From: Sulfurimonas sp.
GTDB lineage: Bacteria > Campylobacterota > Campylobacteria > Campylobacterales > Sulfurimonadaceae
Assembly: GCF_028714655.1 (NCBI RefSeq)
Contig: NZ_JAQTLY010000011.1
Span: forward strand, 1-64,000
Length of the DNA stretch: 64,000 nt
Reading direction: 5' to 3'
Made by a program: the position numbers and the translations under genes. Each line of letters begins with the position of its first letter. Within the stretch, counting starts at the first letter, position 1. Shown here piece after piece: positions 26,378 through 34,763 of the stretch. Below the pieces are notes generated by a model. The model made no database searches. It was given only the letters and a program-made list of their open reading frames with translations, and was not told the origin of the DNA.

Positions 26378-26411
26378 ATATATTTTTAAATTTCGGCACA
26401 AAGGCAATCAA

Positions 26412-27764
26412 ATAAAACTGCTATTTATCTCATTTTTACTCTATCTTCAAAACTATTTATACTTAACGGTTTTTAAAACCGAGTTTGAATTTTCGCTCTT
26501 AGAGTTTTTGATGCTATTTTCAACGGTATCTCTATTTTCAAAATCAAATAAATTTAAAGCCTATATACTTATTTTGCAAAGTTTCTATCTTATTCATTTT
26601 GTTTTTATCTCTTACTTTGGAAATCCAATCCAATATACGGATATTTATCTCTTTTTTACACATATAACGGAGACTTTTGAAAGTGTTGCGACACTCTATG
26701 ATATAACTCTCTACCCGCTGCTTATCGTTGCGACAACCTCATTTATCATAATGTATATAAGATATGAAAAGAGTAAAATACCGACATTTTTACTATTGGC
26801 ATTTTTACTCTCTTCTCTTTTGTCTCAAGACAAGATACACGACGCATCACTTTCACTTATCAAAGAGAGTATAAAGAGTATATTTTTAAAAAAAGAGAAG
26901 GGGGATATCCCAAAAAGCGACGATAAAAACAGAGTGCCTTTACATAAAACCGATAACAATATTATTTTAGTGATAGGTGAAAGCATGAGAAGCCGTGAAA
27001 ATTTAAAAGAGAGATATGATATATTTGAAAATTACGGCTACAAAACCATAAAAAGCGGAGCGACAAATACCGATGTTGCCGTGCCTCTGCTCATAAACGG
27101 CGGTATTTCTCCGCAAAAAATAAATTTAGAAGATAATCTATTTTTACTGGCAAAGAAAAATGGGTATAAAACATCTTTTATAACTGCACAAAACGACAAA
27201 AGCCTAAAGTATATAGAACCTTATCTGCATAAAGAGCATATAGATACTTTTAAGATACTCGGTTCAAGAGACGATAAAGAGCTGATTTCTAATTTAAAAA
27301 GTTTATCCTTGGAGGATAAAAACTTCATCGTACTGCAGATGCAAGGTGAACACAGTCCTTATATATACTATGAAAACTCCGACAGAAGCGATTCCGTTGA
27401 ACTTAGATATCATAAATCTATGCAATATTCGGATGTTGTTTTAAATCAACTTATCAGTTATGTAAGCAGCTATTCAAAAAAGCCTTTTCTTTTTATATTT
27501 GCCTCAGACCACGGAGAGCTAATAGGACATGACGGAAAAACAGGGCATAACAGATTTGAAAAAGAGATCTACTCAGTTCCGTTGGTAATTCATTCAAATT
27601 TAGAAACATATCTTGAGAAACTAGAGAGTCACTGCGATGTTTATGAGTTGATATACTATTATCTCGGGTACCTAAAAGAGTTCAAGCTAAAAGAGAGAAA
27701 AAAAATACGGGTTTACGGAACGATGATAACGGAAGAGGACGGTTATGTAGATATCGATATGTAA
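26412..27764 (+). CDS. Phosphoethanolamine transferase (EptA/sulfatase family), start uncertain
   Basis: An inner-membrane enzyme that moves phosphoethanolamine from phosphatidylethanolamine to lipid A or surface targets. The periplasmic domain has LVIGESMRSRENL (metal Glu), a Thr-rich GATNTDVAVPLL (likely nucleophile Thr) and FASDHGELIGHDG. The first ordinary starts are TTG 26508 and ATG 26511, but the frame is open upstream back to a stop at 26331. Codons 26412-26507 encode a convincing first membrane helix (KLLFISFLLYLQNYLYLTVF), and the AAAGG at 26400 sits seven bases before an ATA codon at 26412. I therefore give 26412 as start, with modest certainty. With it the protein has five membrane helices as in the family. 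Confidence 0.75.
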   Translation: MKLLFISFLLYLQNYLYLTVFKTEFEFSLLEFLMLFSTVSLFSKSNKFKAYILILQSFYLIHFVFISYFGNPIQYTDIYLFFTHITETFESVATLYDITLYPLLIVATTSFIIMYIRYEKSKIPTFLLLAFLLSSLLSQDKIHDASLSLIKESIKSIFLKKEKGDIPKSDDKNRVPLHKTDNNIILVIGESMRSRENLKERYDIFENYGYKTIKSGATNTDVAVPLLINGGISPQKINLEDNLFLLAKKNGYKTSFITAQNDKSLKYIEPYLHKEHIDTFKILGSRDDKELISNLKSLSLEDKNFIVLQMQGEHSPYIYYENSDRSDSVELRYHKSMQYSDVVLNQLISYVSSYSKKPFLFIFASDHGELIGHDGKTGHNRFEKEIYSVPLVIHSNLETYLEKLESHCDVYELIYYYLGYLKEFKLKERKKIRVYGTMITEEDGYVDIDM

Positions 27765-27769
27765 AAATC

Positions 27770-27873
27770 AGACTTCTTGTATATCTAACTTTTAGATTGC
27801 TTCGCTTTGTTCGCAATGACGGTCATTGCGAAGAGGTACGACGAAGCAATCTATGTTATGCAAAAAGAAATCT
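27770..27873. repeat. Dispersed inverted-repeat element, type B core (copy 1)
   Basis: The core contains AGATTGCTTCGCTTTGTTCG, CAATGACGGTCATTGCG and GACGAAGCAATCT, forming a long hairpin. The outer ends AGACTTCTTG and AAAGAAATCT resemble those of the type A elements. It fills the gap between two convergent genes and could work as a two-way terminator. The GCGAA/GAAGCAATCT core type is widespread in environmental bacterial genomes. Confidence 0.75.
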
Positions 27874-27881
27874 ATTGATTC

Positions 27882-29804
27882 CTACATCACAAAAATATGC
27901 GGAACGATTAGCGGGTATTTTTTCATTTTTCTATAAATATGCTTTCTAACTACTTGGCGAAGATCATTTTCCAATGCTCTTGGATTTTCGATTAGTCCCT
28001 CTTTTATATTTACAAGGAAGTGTTCTAAAACATCTTCAATCTCTTTGGCAAAATATTTATCTTGTTTGTCGGCAACTAAGCCGAATGATGTAACATTCGG
28101 TTTTGACAGCATTGTAGAGTGTTGCCCATCGATTTGTGCAACAATAACAACAATTCCGTCAGAAGCAAGTTTTTGACGGTCAATTACAATATCATCATCT
28201 ATTTTATGATTATTTTGGTTGTCAATGTATACTTTTCCTGTTCTAACCGTTTTTACTTTTCTCATATACTTTGGAGCAATTTCTATGGTATCTCCGTCAT
28301 TCATGATATAGATATTTCTCTCAGGCACACCACACATCATGGCAGTCTCTTTGTGCTTCATAACATGATTATACTCACCGTGGATGGGTAAAAAGAATTT
28401 AGGATTTACCAAACGAAGCATAAGTTTTTGCTCCTCTATGGAAGCGTGACCCGAAACATGGATATCTTTCTCATTTGTAACTTTAGCACCTGCTCGTTGC
28501 AGATGATTTAGCATTGCAGAGATAGAGCCTTCATTTCCCGGAATAGGGCGGGATGAGAGAACAATCAAATCGTTTGGTTTAATCTTGACATGTCTGTGTT
28601 CTCCGATAGACATTCTAAACAGTGCCGAGCTTGTTTCACCTTGCGAACCTGTTGTAACTATAAGAATCTCTTTGTCATTCATTTGTGAAACCATTTCCGG
28701 CTCTACAAAGATGTTTTTCGGCAGTTTTATATAGTCATACTGCATCGCCACTTCAATATTTCTCTCCATTGAACGACCGATTACACAAACTTTACGACCA
28801 TACTTTACGCCATACTGGATAGCTTGATAAACACGGTGGATATTTGAACTAAAAGTAGATAAAATAACTCTGCCCTCAGCTTTTGCAAATACTCTATCCA
28901 TTGCAGGCGCGACACTTAATTCCGACGGTGTCGGAGCCGTGTTGTATGAATTTGTAGAGTCGCTTAACAGACAAAGAACACCTTTATCCCCGTAATGTGC
29001 AAGTCTATGCAAATCTGCCGTATAGCCGTCTACAGGAGTGTGATCGATTTTAAAGTCACCCGTATGTATAACAGTTCCGCAGCTTGTTGTTATCGCCAAT
29101 GATGATGAATCAACTATTGAGTGTGTCATATGCATCCACTCAACCTCAAAATCCTCACCTATTTTATAGATTTTTCTTTTTTCTACAGGACAAAAATGCT
29201 GTCTGCAATCTTTTAAATGATGCTCATCAAATTTATTTCCGATCATAGCCAGCGGAAGCGGCGTGCCGTATATAGGAAACTGCATATCTTTATAGAGATA
29301 TGGCATTGCACCTATGTGATCTTCGTGTGCATGCGTGATAATTACTGCTTTGATTTTATCTTTTATTTCACGGACATATGAGAAGTCCGGTATTAAGATA
29401 TCCACGCCGTGCATATCTTCATCCGGAAAACTCATACCTACATCCACCAATATTGCTTCGTTTTGAGTTTCAAATACCGTAATATTTCCGCCGATTTCAC
29501 CAAGTCCGCCAAGCGGAGTTATACGAATTTTATCTCTTGAGTTTAAATCTAACTTATAGTGCGGATTGAGTCTTTGTTTATGGGATTCTTGATTGAGTTC
29601 GACAAATGCTTTTAATTTTTCGTCTATAGGCGTACTTTGACGGCGGCGACTGCTGCTTTTTGATACATTTTTATTTTTATTGCCACTTTGTGTATTTGGC
29701 GACTTATTGCTATTGCTGTTATAATTGCTGTTGGGTTTTTTATAATGTTGTTTACGATTTTCTTGAGAAATACTTTCGTTAATTTCCTGATTCTCTTGTT
29801 CCAT
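27882..29804 (-). CDS. rnj: Ribonuclease J
   Basis: A metallo-beta-lactamase/beta-CASP RNase with endo- and 5'-3' exonuclease activity, replacing RNase E-type decay in this phylum. THAHEDHIGAMPYL (about residues 157-170) is the metal motif, with HTGDFKID and GHASIEEQK (beta-CASP) further on. The 640-residue length includes an N-terminal extension of about 75 residues rich in Asn, Ser, Lys and Gln (low complexity), as known from Helicobacter RNase J. The start overlaps the 3' end of rsmA by 26 bases. Confidence 0.96.
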   Translation of the reverse strand: MEQENQEINESISQENRKQHYKKPNSNYNSNSNKSPNTQSGNKNKNVSKSSSRRRQSTPIDEKLKAFVELNQESHKQRLNPHYKLDLNSRDKIRITPLGGLGEIGGNITVFETQNEAILVDVGMSFPDEDMHGVDILIPDFSYVREIKDKIKAVIITHAHEDHIGAMPYLYKDMQFPIYGTPLPLAMIGNKFDEHHLKDCRQHFCPVEKRKIYKIGEDFEVEWMHMTHSIVDSSSLAITTSCGTVIHTGDFKIDHTPVDGYTADLHRLAHYGDKGVLCLLSDSTNSYNTAPTPSELSVAPAMDRVFAKAEGRVILSTFSSNIHRVYQAIQYGVKYGRKVCVIGRSMERNIEVAMQYDYIKLPKNIFVEPEMVSQMNDKEILIVTTGSQGETSSALFRMSIGEHRHVKIKPNDLIVLSSRPIPGNEGSISAMLNHLQRAGAKVTNEKDIHVSGHASIEEQKLMLRLVNPKFFLPIHGEYNHVMKHKETAMMCGVPERNIYIMNDGDTIEIAPKYMRKVKTVRTGKVYIDNQNNHKIDDDIVIDRQKLASDGIVVIVAQIDGQHSTMLSKPNVTSFGLVADKQDKYFAKEIEDVLEHFLVNIKEGLIENPRALENDLRQVVRKHIYRKMKKYPLIVPHIFVM

Positions 29805-30579
29805 CCAAACTCCTTGTTAGTTTATAGAGTTGGTGATAGTCGCCGGTTGAGACTTGATGAGGACGAATCGTTTGTGTTAATCCAAGCTTCTCAAAAGCTT
29901 CTTGAAGAAGATTTTTTTCATACATTGCCGATAGATTTTTCATCAGAGTTTTTCGAGGCTGCGTAAATGCAACTCTTAGCATATCCTCAAAATCTTCATC
30001 ACATCTATCGCTATTTTTTTGTATTAAAAAAACTGCAGAGTCTATTTTTGGCTGCGGTTCAAACGCTGTTGGCGGAACCTTTACGACAATATGTGCATCT
30101 CCAACACTTTGAGTTATGATACTCAAAGATCCAAACACTTTATCACCCTCATGAGCACAAAACTTCTCTGCAACTTCAAGTTGCACCATTACAAGTATAT
30201 TTTTGCATTTTGGATCTGCGAGGGCTTTTAGAATTATGTTAGTCGCGATATAGTATGGCAAATTTGCCACCAAATCATACGGCTCTTCTATAAGTTCACT
30301 CTTCCAAGCAGTAAGAACATCCCCACAATGTATGTGGAGTTGCTTGGTTGCGATCTCTTTTTCAAACTTATTTTGTAACAGTTTACACAAATCGGTATCG
30401 ACCTCAAAAGCTTCTACACTTTTGACATCTACTAAAAATTTAGTTAAATCACCTAAGCCAGGTCCAATCTCTACGATTTTATTATCGTTGTTGGGCATCG
30501 CTTCGACGATTTTTTGTAAAACAGTTTTGTCTTTTAAAAAATTCTGTCCGAATTTCTTTTTTGCTACAATTTTTTCCAT
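29779..30579 (-). CDS. rsmA: 16S rRNA A1518/A1519 dimethyltransferase
   Basis: KsgA/RsmA dimethylates two adenines in helix 45 of 16S rRNA. KKKFGQNFLKD opens the family, VEIGPGLGDLTKFL (about residues 36-49) binds S-adenosylmethionine, and NLPYYIAT is the adenine-binding NxPY motif. Length 266 residues. Its 3' 26 bases overlap rnj on the same strand in another frame, so the two are translationally linked. Confidence 0.97.
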   Translation of the reverse strand: MEKIVAKKKFGQNFLKDKTVLQKIVEAMPNNDNKIVEIGPGLGDLTKFLVDVKSVEAFEVDTDLCKLLQNKFEKEIATKQLHIHCGDVLTAWKSELIEEPYDLVANLPYYIATNIILKALADPKCKNILVMVQLEVAEKFCAHEGDKVFGSLSIITQSVGDAHIVVKVPPTAFEPQPKIDSAVFLIQKNSDRCDEDFEDMLRVAFTQPRKTLMKNLSAMYEKNLLQEAFEKLGLTQTIRPHQVSTGDYHQLYKLTRSLDGTRESGN

Positions 30580-30680
30580 TGAGGGGCATTCTATACTATT
30601 TTTACTTATACTTAGTTAATATTTATAAAAAAAGCAATCTTTTCGTAACAAATGTTGCAATAGGCTACAAAATATTGATT

Positions 30681-30720
30681 TTAACTGCTAAATGTTTCAT
30701 GTGAAACATTTAGCAGTTAA
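30681..30720. promoter_or_regulatory. parS-like site 1 inside a 40-bp palindrome
   Basis: The core TGTTTCATGTGAAACA (30693-30708) differs from the widely conserved ParB target TGTTTCACGTGAAACA at one central base. It is embedded in a longer inverted repeat with 19-base arms around a TG centre, starting TTAACTGCTAAATG. Two more copies of the same 16-mer lie at 33630 and 33869. Confidence 0.8.
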
Positions 30721-30752
30721 AATGTTCAAAACTAACTATAAGCCATAAAGTG

Positions 30753-30758
30753 TATAAT
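30753..30758 (+). promoter_or_regulatory. -10 element of the hisF operon
   Basis: TGTATAAT (extended -10) lies 26 bases before the hisF TTG. AAGG is the ribosome-binding site. Confidence 0.55.
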
Positions 30759-30784
30759 TTCACTATATTATATAAGGTACTATT

Positions 30785-31543
30785 TTGAACTACTTTGCAA
30801 AAAGAATTATCCCTTGTCTTGATGTTAAAGACGGGCGTGTTGTCAAAGGTGTTAACTTTGTCGGACTCAAAGATGCAGGCGACCCCGTAGAAGTTGCAAA
30901 AAGATACAACGAAGAGGGTGCGGATGAGATTACTTTTTTGGACATTACCGCATCAAGCGACAATCGTGACACTATCGTAGATATAGTCGCTCAAGTTGCA
31001 CGCGAAGTTTTTATACCTTTAACGGTTGGCGGCGGCATACGAAAACTTGACGATATTTACAAACTTTTAAATGTCGGCTGCGATAAAGTAAGTGTAAATT
31101 CGGCAGCCATCAAAAGACCCGAACTTATCAACGAAGGTGCAAAAAGATTTGGCTCTCAATGCATAGTAACGGCGATTGATGTAAAAAAAGTCGGCGATAA
31201 ATATCATGTATATCTCAACGGCGGGCGCGTAGACACAGGGTTGGATGCCGTAGAGTGGGCAAAAGAGGTAGTCGACCGCGGAAGCGGTGAGATACTTTTA
31301 ACCTCTATGGATGCAGACGGAACAAAAGCCGGATTTGATTTAAATATTACGGAGCAAATTAGCCGTGTTGTAAATGTTCCGGTCATTGCAAGCGGCGGAG
31401 CAGGAACTATGGAACATATAAAAGAAGCATTTGAGCATGGTGCCGATGCTGCACTTGCGGCAAGTATCTTTCACTACAAAGAGATAGATATAATGGATCT
31501 CAAACGCTATCTGCACGCAAATAATATTCCGGTTCGTTTATGA
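30785..31543 (+). CDS. hisF: Imidazole glycerol phosphate synthase, cyclase subunit
   Basis: HisF closes the imidazole ring in histidine synthesis using ammonia from His[20 protein letters not shown] holds the first catalytic Asp (residue 13), and [14 protein letters not shown] TAIDVKK near 130 the second. Length 252 residues, TIM barrel. The start is TTG (30785), supported by AAGG upstream and by the conserved N-terminus; no ATG fits. It overlaps the next gene by four bases. Other his genes are not nearby. Confidence 0.96.
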   Translation: MNYFAKRIIPCLDVKDGRVVKGVNFVGLKDAGDPVEVAKRYNEEGADEITFLDITASSDNRDTIVDIVAQVAREVFIPLTVGGGIRKLDDIYKLLNVGCDKVSVNSAAIKRPELINEGAKRFGSQCIVTAIDVKKVGDKYHVYLNGGRVDTGLDAVEWAKEVVDRGSGEILLTSMDADGTKAGFDLNITEQISRVVNVPVIASGGAGTMEHIKEAFEHGADAALAASIFHYKEIDIMDLKRYLHANNIPVRL

Positions 31544-32082
31544 TAATATGTGCCGGAAATAACGAAACATTTGACTTTGCAACTCCGATGGGGGTAGGGC
31601 TAATTGAAACTGCCGTAAATTTAACAAGACTTTGCCTATTTGACAAACCTGAGTTTTTACTTTTTATCGGAAGTGCAGGGAGCTACGGCGAACATCAAAT
31701 ATTTGATATAATCGAATCAAAAACTGCTTCAAATATTGAACTCGGTTTTTTATCGGGCGATGCTTACACTCCGCTTGATAATGTAATCTCAACTAACGAA
31801 ACTAACAAAAAAGATGTTATAGTCAACTCTTCAAACTATATCTCTACAAACGAAGAACTAACAAAAAAGTTTTTAAAACTCGGTATCGGCATAGAAAATA
31901 TGGAATTTTTTGCTGTTTTAAAAGTAGCACAAGAGTTTGATATTCCAGCAGGCGGAGTTTTTTGCATAACAAACTACACTAACAAAAATGCTCATGAAGA
32001 TTTTATAAAAAATCACGAAGAGGCAAAAAAACTCTTGAGCGAACATGTAAAAAAAAGAATCAAGGAATTAACTTTAAAATGA
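31540..32082 (+). CDS. Nucleoside phosphorylase-family protein
   Basis: A 180-residue protein of the PNP/MTAN superfamily, shorter than the usual 230-240 residues. [20 protein letters not shown] corresponds to the phosphate/ribose loop, and [17 protein letters not shown] to the ENMEAAA ribose-binding motif, with a catalytic Asp replaced or shifted near the C-terminus ([14 protein letters not shown]). It may cleave or salvage purine nucleosides; substrate not known. It overlaps both hisF and rlmN by four bases, suggesting one transcript. Confidence 0.75.
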   Translation: MIICAGNNETFDFATPMGVGLIETAVNLTRLCLFDKPEFLLFIGSAGSYGEHQIFDIIESKTASNIELGFLSGDAYTPLDNVISTNETNKKDVIVNSSNYISTNEELTKKFLKLGIGIENMEFFAVLKVAQEFDIPAGGVFCITNYTNKNAHEDFIKNHEEAKKLLSEHVKKRIKELTLK

Positions 32083-33149
32083 AACCATCACTGCTTGATT
32101 TTACTCAAAAAGAGCTACTGTCTCAAATAAAACCGTCATTTAGAGTTAAGCAGATTTTCGGCTGGCTTTATCATAACTATGCACAAAGCTTTGATGAGAT
32201 GAAAAATATACCAAAAGTACTCAAAGATGAACTCGCAGAAAAATTCATAGTAACCCCTCTTAAAATTATAAAAAAAGAGGAATCAAGCGACGGCACCATC
32301 AAGTATCTTTTTGAACTTCAAGACGGCAAAACCGTAGAAGCAGTTTGGCTTAAAATGAAAGAAGAAATTACGGACGAAGAGGGAAATATAACTCAAGAGT
32401 CAAAATACACTATTTGCGTATCTACTCAAGTAGGATGCAAAGTAGGGTGTGCATTTTGCTTAACGGCTAAAGGCGGATTTACAAGAGATTTAACCGCAGG
32501 CGAGATAGTCGCGCAGGTCGTAAACCTAAAGAGGGACAATAACCACAAACATAACAGAATGATAAACATAGTCTATATGGGGATGGGCGAGCCTTTGGAC
32601 AATCTTGATAATCTGGCAAAAGCTATAGAAATATTTAAAGATGAAGAGGGGTTATGTATATCTGGCAAAAGACAAACAGTTTCAACTAGCGGACTAAGCA
32701 ACAAAATAGACAAACTCGGAGAGTTGGATTTGGGCGTTCACATAGCTATATCTCTTCATGCCGTTGATGACAAGCTAAGAACTGAACTTATACCTATGAA
32801 CAAAGCTCACAACATTGCATCTATTATTGAGGCAGTTAAACGCTTTCCGATAGATACCAGAAAAAGAGTTATGTTTGAGTATCTTGTAATCAAAAATAAA
32901 AATGATGATTTGCTTTCTGCTAAAAAGCTTGTTAAACTGCTCTCAGGCATCAAAGCAAAAGTAAATCTAATCTACTTTAACCCATATCCGGGAACAGAGT
33001 ATGAACGACCAAATAAAGCCGATATGATAGCTTTTCAAGAGTATCTGGTAAATCATGGGCTTTTATGTACTATTCGTGACTCTAAAGGCATAGATATCAG
33101 CGCAGCTTGCGGTCAGCTAAAAGAGAAAACTCAAAACGAGTTAAAATGA
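32079..33149 (+). CDS. rlmN: 23S rRNA/tRNA A2503 methyltransferase RlmN
   Basis: A radical-SAM enzyme that methylates C2 of A2503 of 23S rRNA. The iron-sulfur motif is CKVGCAFC with Cys at 120, 124 and 127; the methyl-carrying Cys is in DISAACGQLK near the C-terminus; GEPLDNLDN binds SAM. Length 356 residues. It overlaps the preceding gene by four bases, and a 35-codon small membrane protein gene starts on its stop codon. Confidence 0.97.
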   Translation: MKPSLLDFTQKELLSQIKPSFRVKQIFGWLYHNYAQSFDEMKNIPKVLKDELAEKFIVTPLKIIKKEESSDGTIKYLFELQDGKTVEAVWLKMKEEITDEEGNITQESKYTICVSTQVGCKVGCAFCLTAKGGFTRDLTAGEIVAQVVNLKRDNNHKHNRMINIVYMGMGEPLDNLDNLAKAIEIFKDEEGLCISGKRQTVSTSGLSNKIDKLGELDLGVHIAISLHAVDDKLRTELIPMNKAHNIASIIEAVKRFPIDTRKRVMFEYLVIKNKNDDLLSAKKLVKLLSGIKAKVNLIYFNPYPGTEYERPNKADMIAFQEYLVNHGLLCTIRDSKGIDISAACGQLKEKTQNELK

Positions 33150-33253
33150 GTTATGTCGAAATATTTCAAATTGTTTTCTTGATAGTTGTTTTTGCGGCAG
33201 GTCTCATCGGCTTTATTAAAGCTGCAACAGCAGATGATAAAAAAAGCGATTGA
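33146..33253 (+). CDS. Small single-span membrane protein (35 aa)
   Basis: ATG at 33146 overlaps the rlmN stop as ATGA. The frame codes for 35 residues: MSYVEIFQ, a hydrophobic span (about residues 8-24, IVFLIVVFAAGLIGFI), then a charged tail KAATADDKKSD. The topology would be a short periplasmic N-terminus or tail-anchored cytoplasmic end. There is no known family. The ATGA coupling, the clean membrane-span composition and the following hairpin support it as a real gene. Confidence 0.6.
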   Translation: MSYVEIFQIVFLIVVFAAGLIGFIKAATADDKKSD

Positions 33254-33259
33254 TTAGCA

Positions 33260-33288
33260 AAACGACCAACACACCAGGGAGGTCGTTT
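33260..33288 (+). terminator. Hairpin after the rlmN operon
   Basis: Stem AAACGACC and GGTCGTTT around a 13-base loop, six bases after the small gene's stop. Only a short T run follows, so terminator function is less sure. Confidence 0.5.
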
Positions 33289-33629
33289 ATAAATGTAATC
33301 ATATCTTATTTTTGTAAAAAATTTCTACAGATTCTGCACCTTAAAAAAATATTTTTGTTCTAAATAAATTACTTATTTTCTCAATATGTGTAGTATTCAC
33401 ACATTGTTCCAAAATGTGAATAGCACTTTAAAAAAAGAATTATATATTTCAAAATTTACTATTTTTTTAAGAATAAATTTAGATAAAAACAACCTGAAGT
33501 TGTAATCTTTTATATAGCTTAAAGTGCCTATTTTATGGGCTTACGACTATTTATTACTTTTGATTATCCAAATATTAAATTTTTCATAAAAGTTCTGTTT
33601 TTACTATTCACATAAAATCTGCATATAGA
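33289..33629. promoter_or_regulatory. Gap with DnaA-box-like 9-mers beside a parS site
   Basis: No coding frame. GTATTCACA (33393-33401), TGTGAATAG (33415-33423, the reverse form of CTATTCACA) and CTATTCACA (33604-33612) match 9-mers found at oriC upstream of dnaA. The first two face each other as a near-palindrome. parS-like site 2 follows at 33630. Confidence 0.5.
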
Positions 33630-33645
33630 TGTTTCACATGAAACA
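33630..33645. promoter_or_regulatory. parS-like site 2
   Basis: TGTTTCACATGAAACA, the exact reverse complement of sites 1 and 3, directly touching the stop codon of the pseudouridine synthase gene. Confidence 0.8.
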
Positions 33646-34566
33646 TTATTCATTTATATCCATATTTTCAAGACAAACTTTTTCAAAATTCACACTGCTT
33701 TTCACATTGTATTTTTTACCGTATAGTTCAAACTCTAACTCATTTGCATGCAACAACAATCTTCTTGCTCCGCTTAGCTTTACCCTTATATCTCTATCCA
33801 ACTCTCTATCTAAATATTTAACGATATTCTCTTCGCTCTGTCCGTAAACCGGATCACCGACTATCGGATGTTTCATGTGAAACATATGAACTCTTATCTG
33901 ATGTTGTCTTCCGGTGTGCGGAGAACACTCTACCAGCGTCGTGTTTAGATGAGGAAAATATTTTAGCGGCTTTACAAATGTTAAAGACTCTTTGCCGCTT
34001 GGATCGACTTTTACAACCATTCTTACAAGAGCGCTCTTTTCATCGTCGTATCTTAAAAGAGGAGCATCAATGCGAAGTTCATCTTTTAACTCTCCGTGAA
34101 CCATTGCAAGATACTTCTTTTTCATATCTCTCTCTTGAAACATCATCTTTATATCGACTTCGCTCTTTTTATCTTTTGCACACAAAACAAGTCCGCTTGT
34201 CTCCTGATCTATTCTATGGGCAATATTTGCATCCATTCCAAATTGAGCTTTTAGTTCATCTATAAGAGAGTACTCCGTATGTCTGTTTTGAGGATGGATA
34301 AGCATACCGCTCGGTTTGTCAAAAACTACAAACTTTTCATCTACCGTATGCGGTGCCAACCCTTTTGAAATCGGTTCAAAATATATAAACTCAAATTCAC
34401 CCTCTAAATAGTCCGAGGGTTTTGTAATAGGAACGCCGTTTATGAGAACTCTTCCGACTGCTATATATCTTTGAATATCCCTTTGAGAGTATCCCAATTC
34501 TCGCTTGAAAAAAAGAAAGGCACTTTCTCTTTGGGAAGCAAACATTTTTTTAATTACAAATGGCAA
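33646..34566 (-). CDS. RluA-family pseudouridine synthase
   Basis: It isomerises uridine in rRNA or tRNA. An N-terminal S4 RNA-binding domain (YSQRDIQRYIAVGRVLINGVP, about residues 26-46) is followed by the catalytic domain with NIAHRIDQETSGLVLCAK, where the Asp of HRxDxxTSG is the catalytic residue, and HTGRQHQIRVH. Length 306 residues. TTG at 34566 is chosen because AAGGA lies seven bases upstream; an ATG at 34545 has none. A parS-like 16-mer inside the gene encodes part of MFHMKHP. Which uridine it modifies is unknown. Confidence 0.92.
   Translation of the reverse strand: MPFVIKKMFASQRESAFLFFKRELGYSQRDIQRYIAVGRVLINGVPITKPSDYLEGEFEFIYFEPISKGLAPHTVDEKFVVFDKPSGMLIHPQNRHTEYSLIDELKAQFGMDANIAHRIDQETSGLVLCAKDKKSEVDIKMMFQERDMKKKYLAMVHGELKDELRIDAPLLRYDDEKSALVRMVVKVDPSGKESLTFVKPLKYFPHLNTTLVECSPHTGRQHQIRVHMFHMKHPIVGDPVYGQSEENIVKYLDRELDRDIRVKLSGARRLLLHANELEFELYGKKYNVKSSVNFEKVCLENMDINE
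33869..33884. promoter_or_regulatory. parS-like site 3, inside a coding region
   Basis: TGTTTCATGTGAAACA, identical to site 1, lying within the pseudouridine synthase gene. An intragenic position is normal for parS. Confidence 0.8.
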
Positions 34567-34605
34567 TATTTAATCCTTCTATTAGCGTATTTTTTGTAAA
34601 ATCAT

Positions 34606-34727
34606 TAATTAGACTTCTTGCGCAACCTAGATCCTGAATCAAGTTCAGGATGACAAAAACTCCAAAATTTCGTCATTCCAAACTTGATTTGGAATCTAAT
34701 TTTTTAGTTATGCAAGAAGTCTAATTA
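34606..34727. repeat. Dispersed inverted-repeat element, type A (copy 2)
   Basis: It has perfect 16-bp terminal inverted repeats: TAATTAGACTTCTTGC and GCAAGAAGTCTAATTA. The core has AATCAAGTTCAGGATGAC and facing GTCATTCCAAACTTG, then ATTTGGAATCTAATT. It is the cleanest copy in the window and lies in the gap between divergent genes. Confidence 0.8.
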
Positions 34728-34763
34728 CTAAAAGAGAAATTTTACAATAATCAGGTTGAATAA

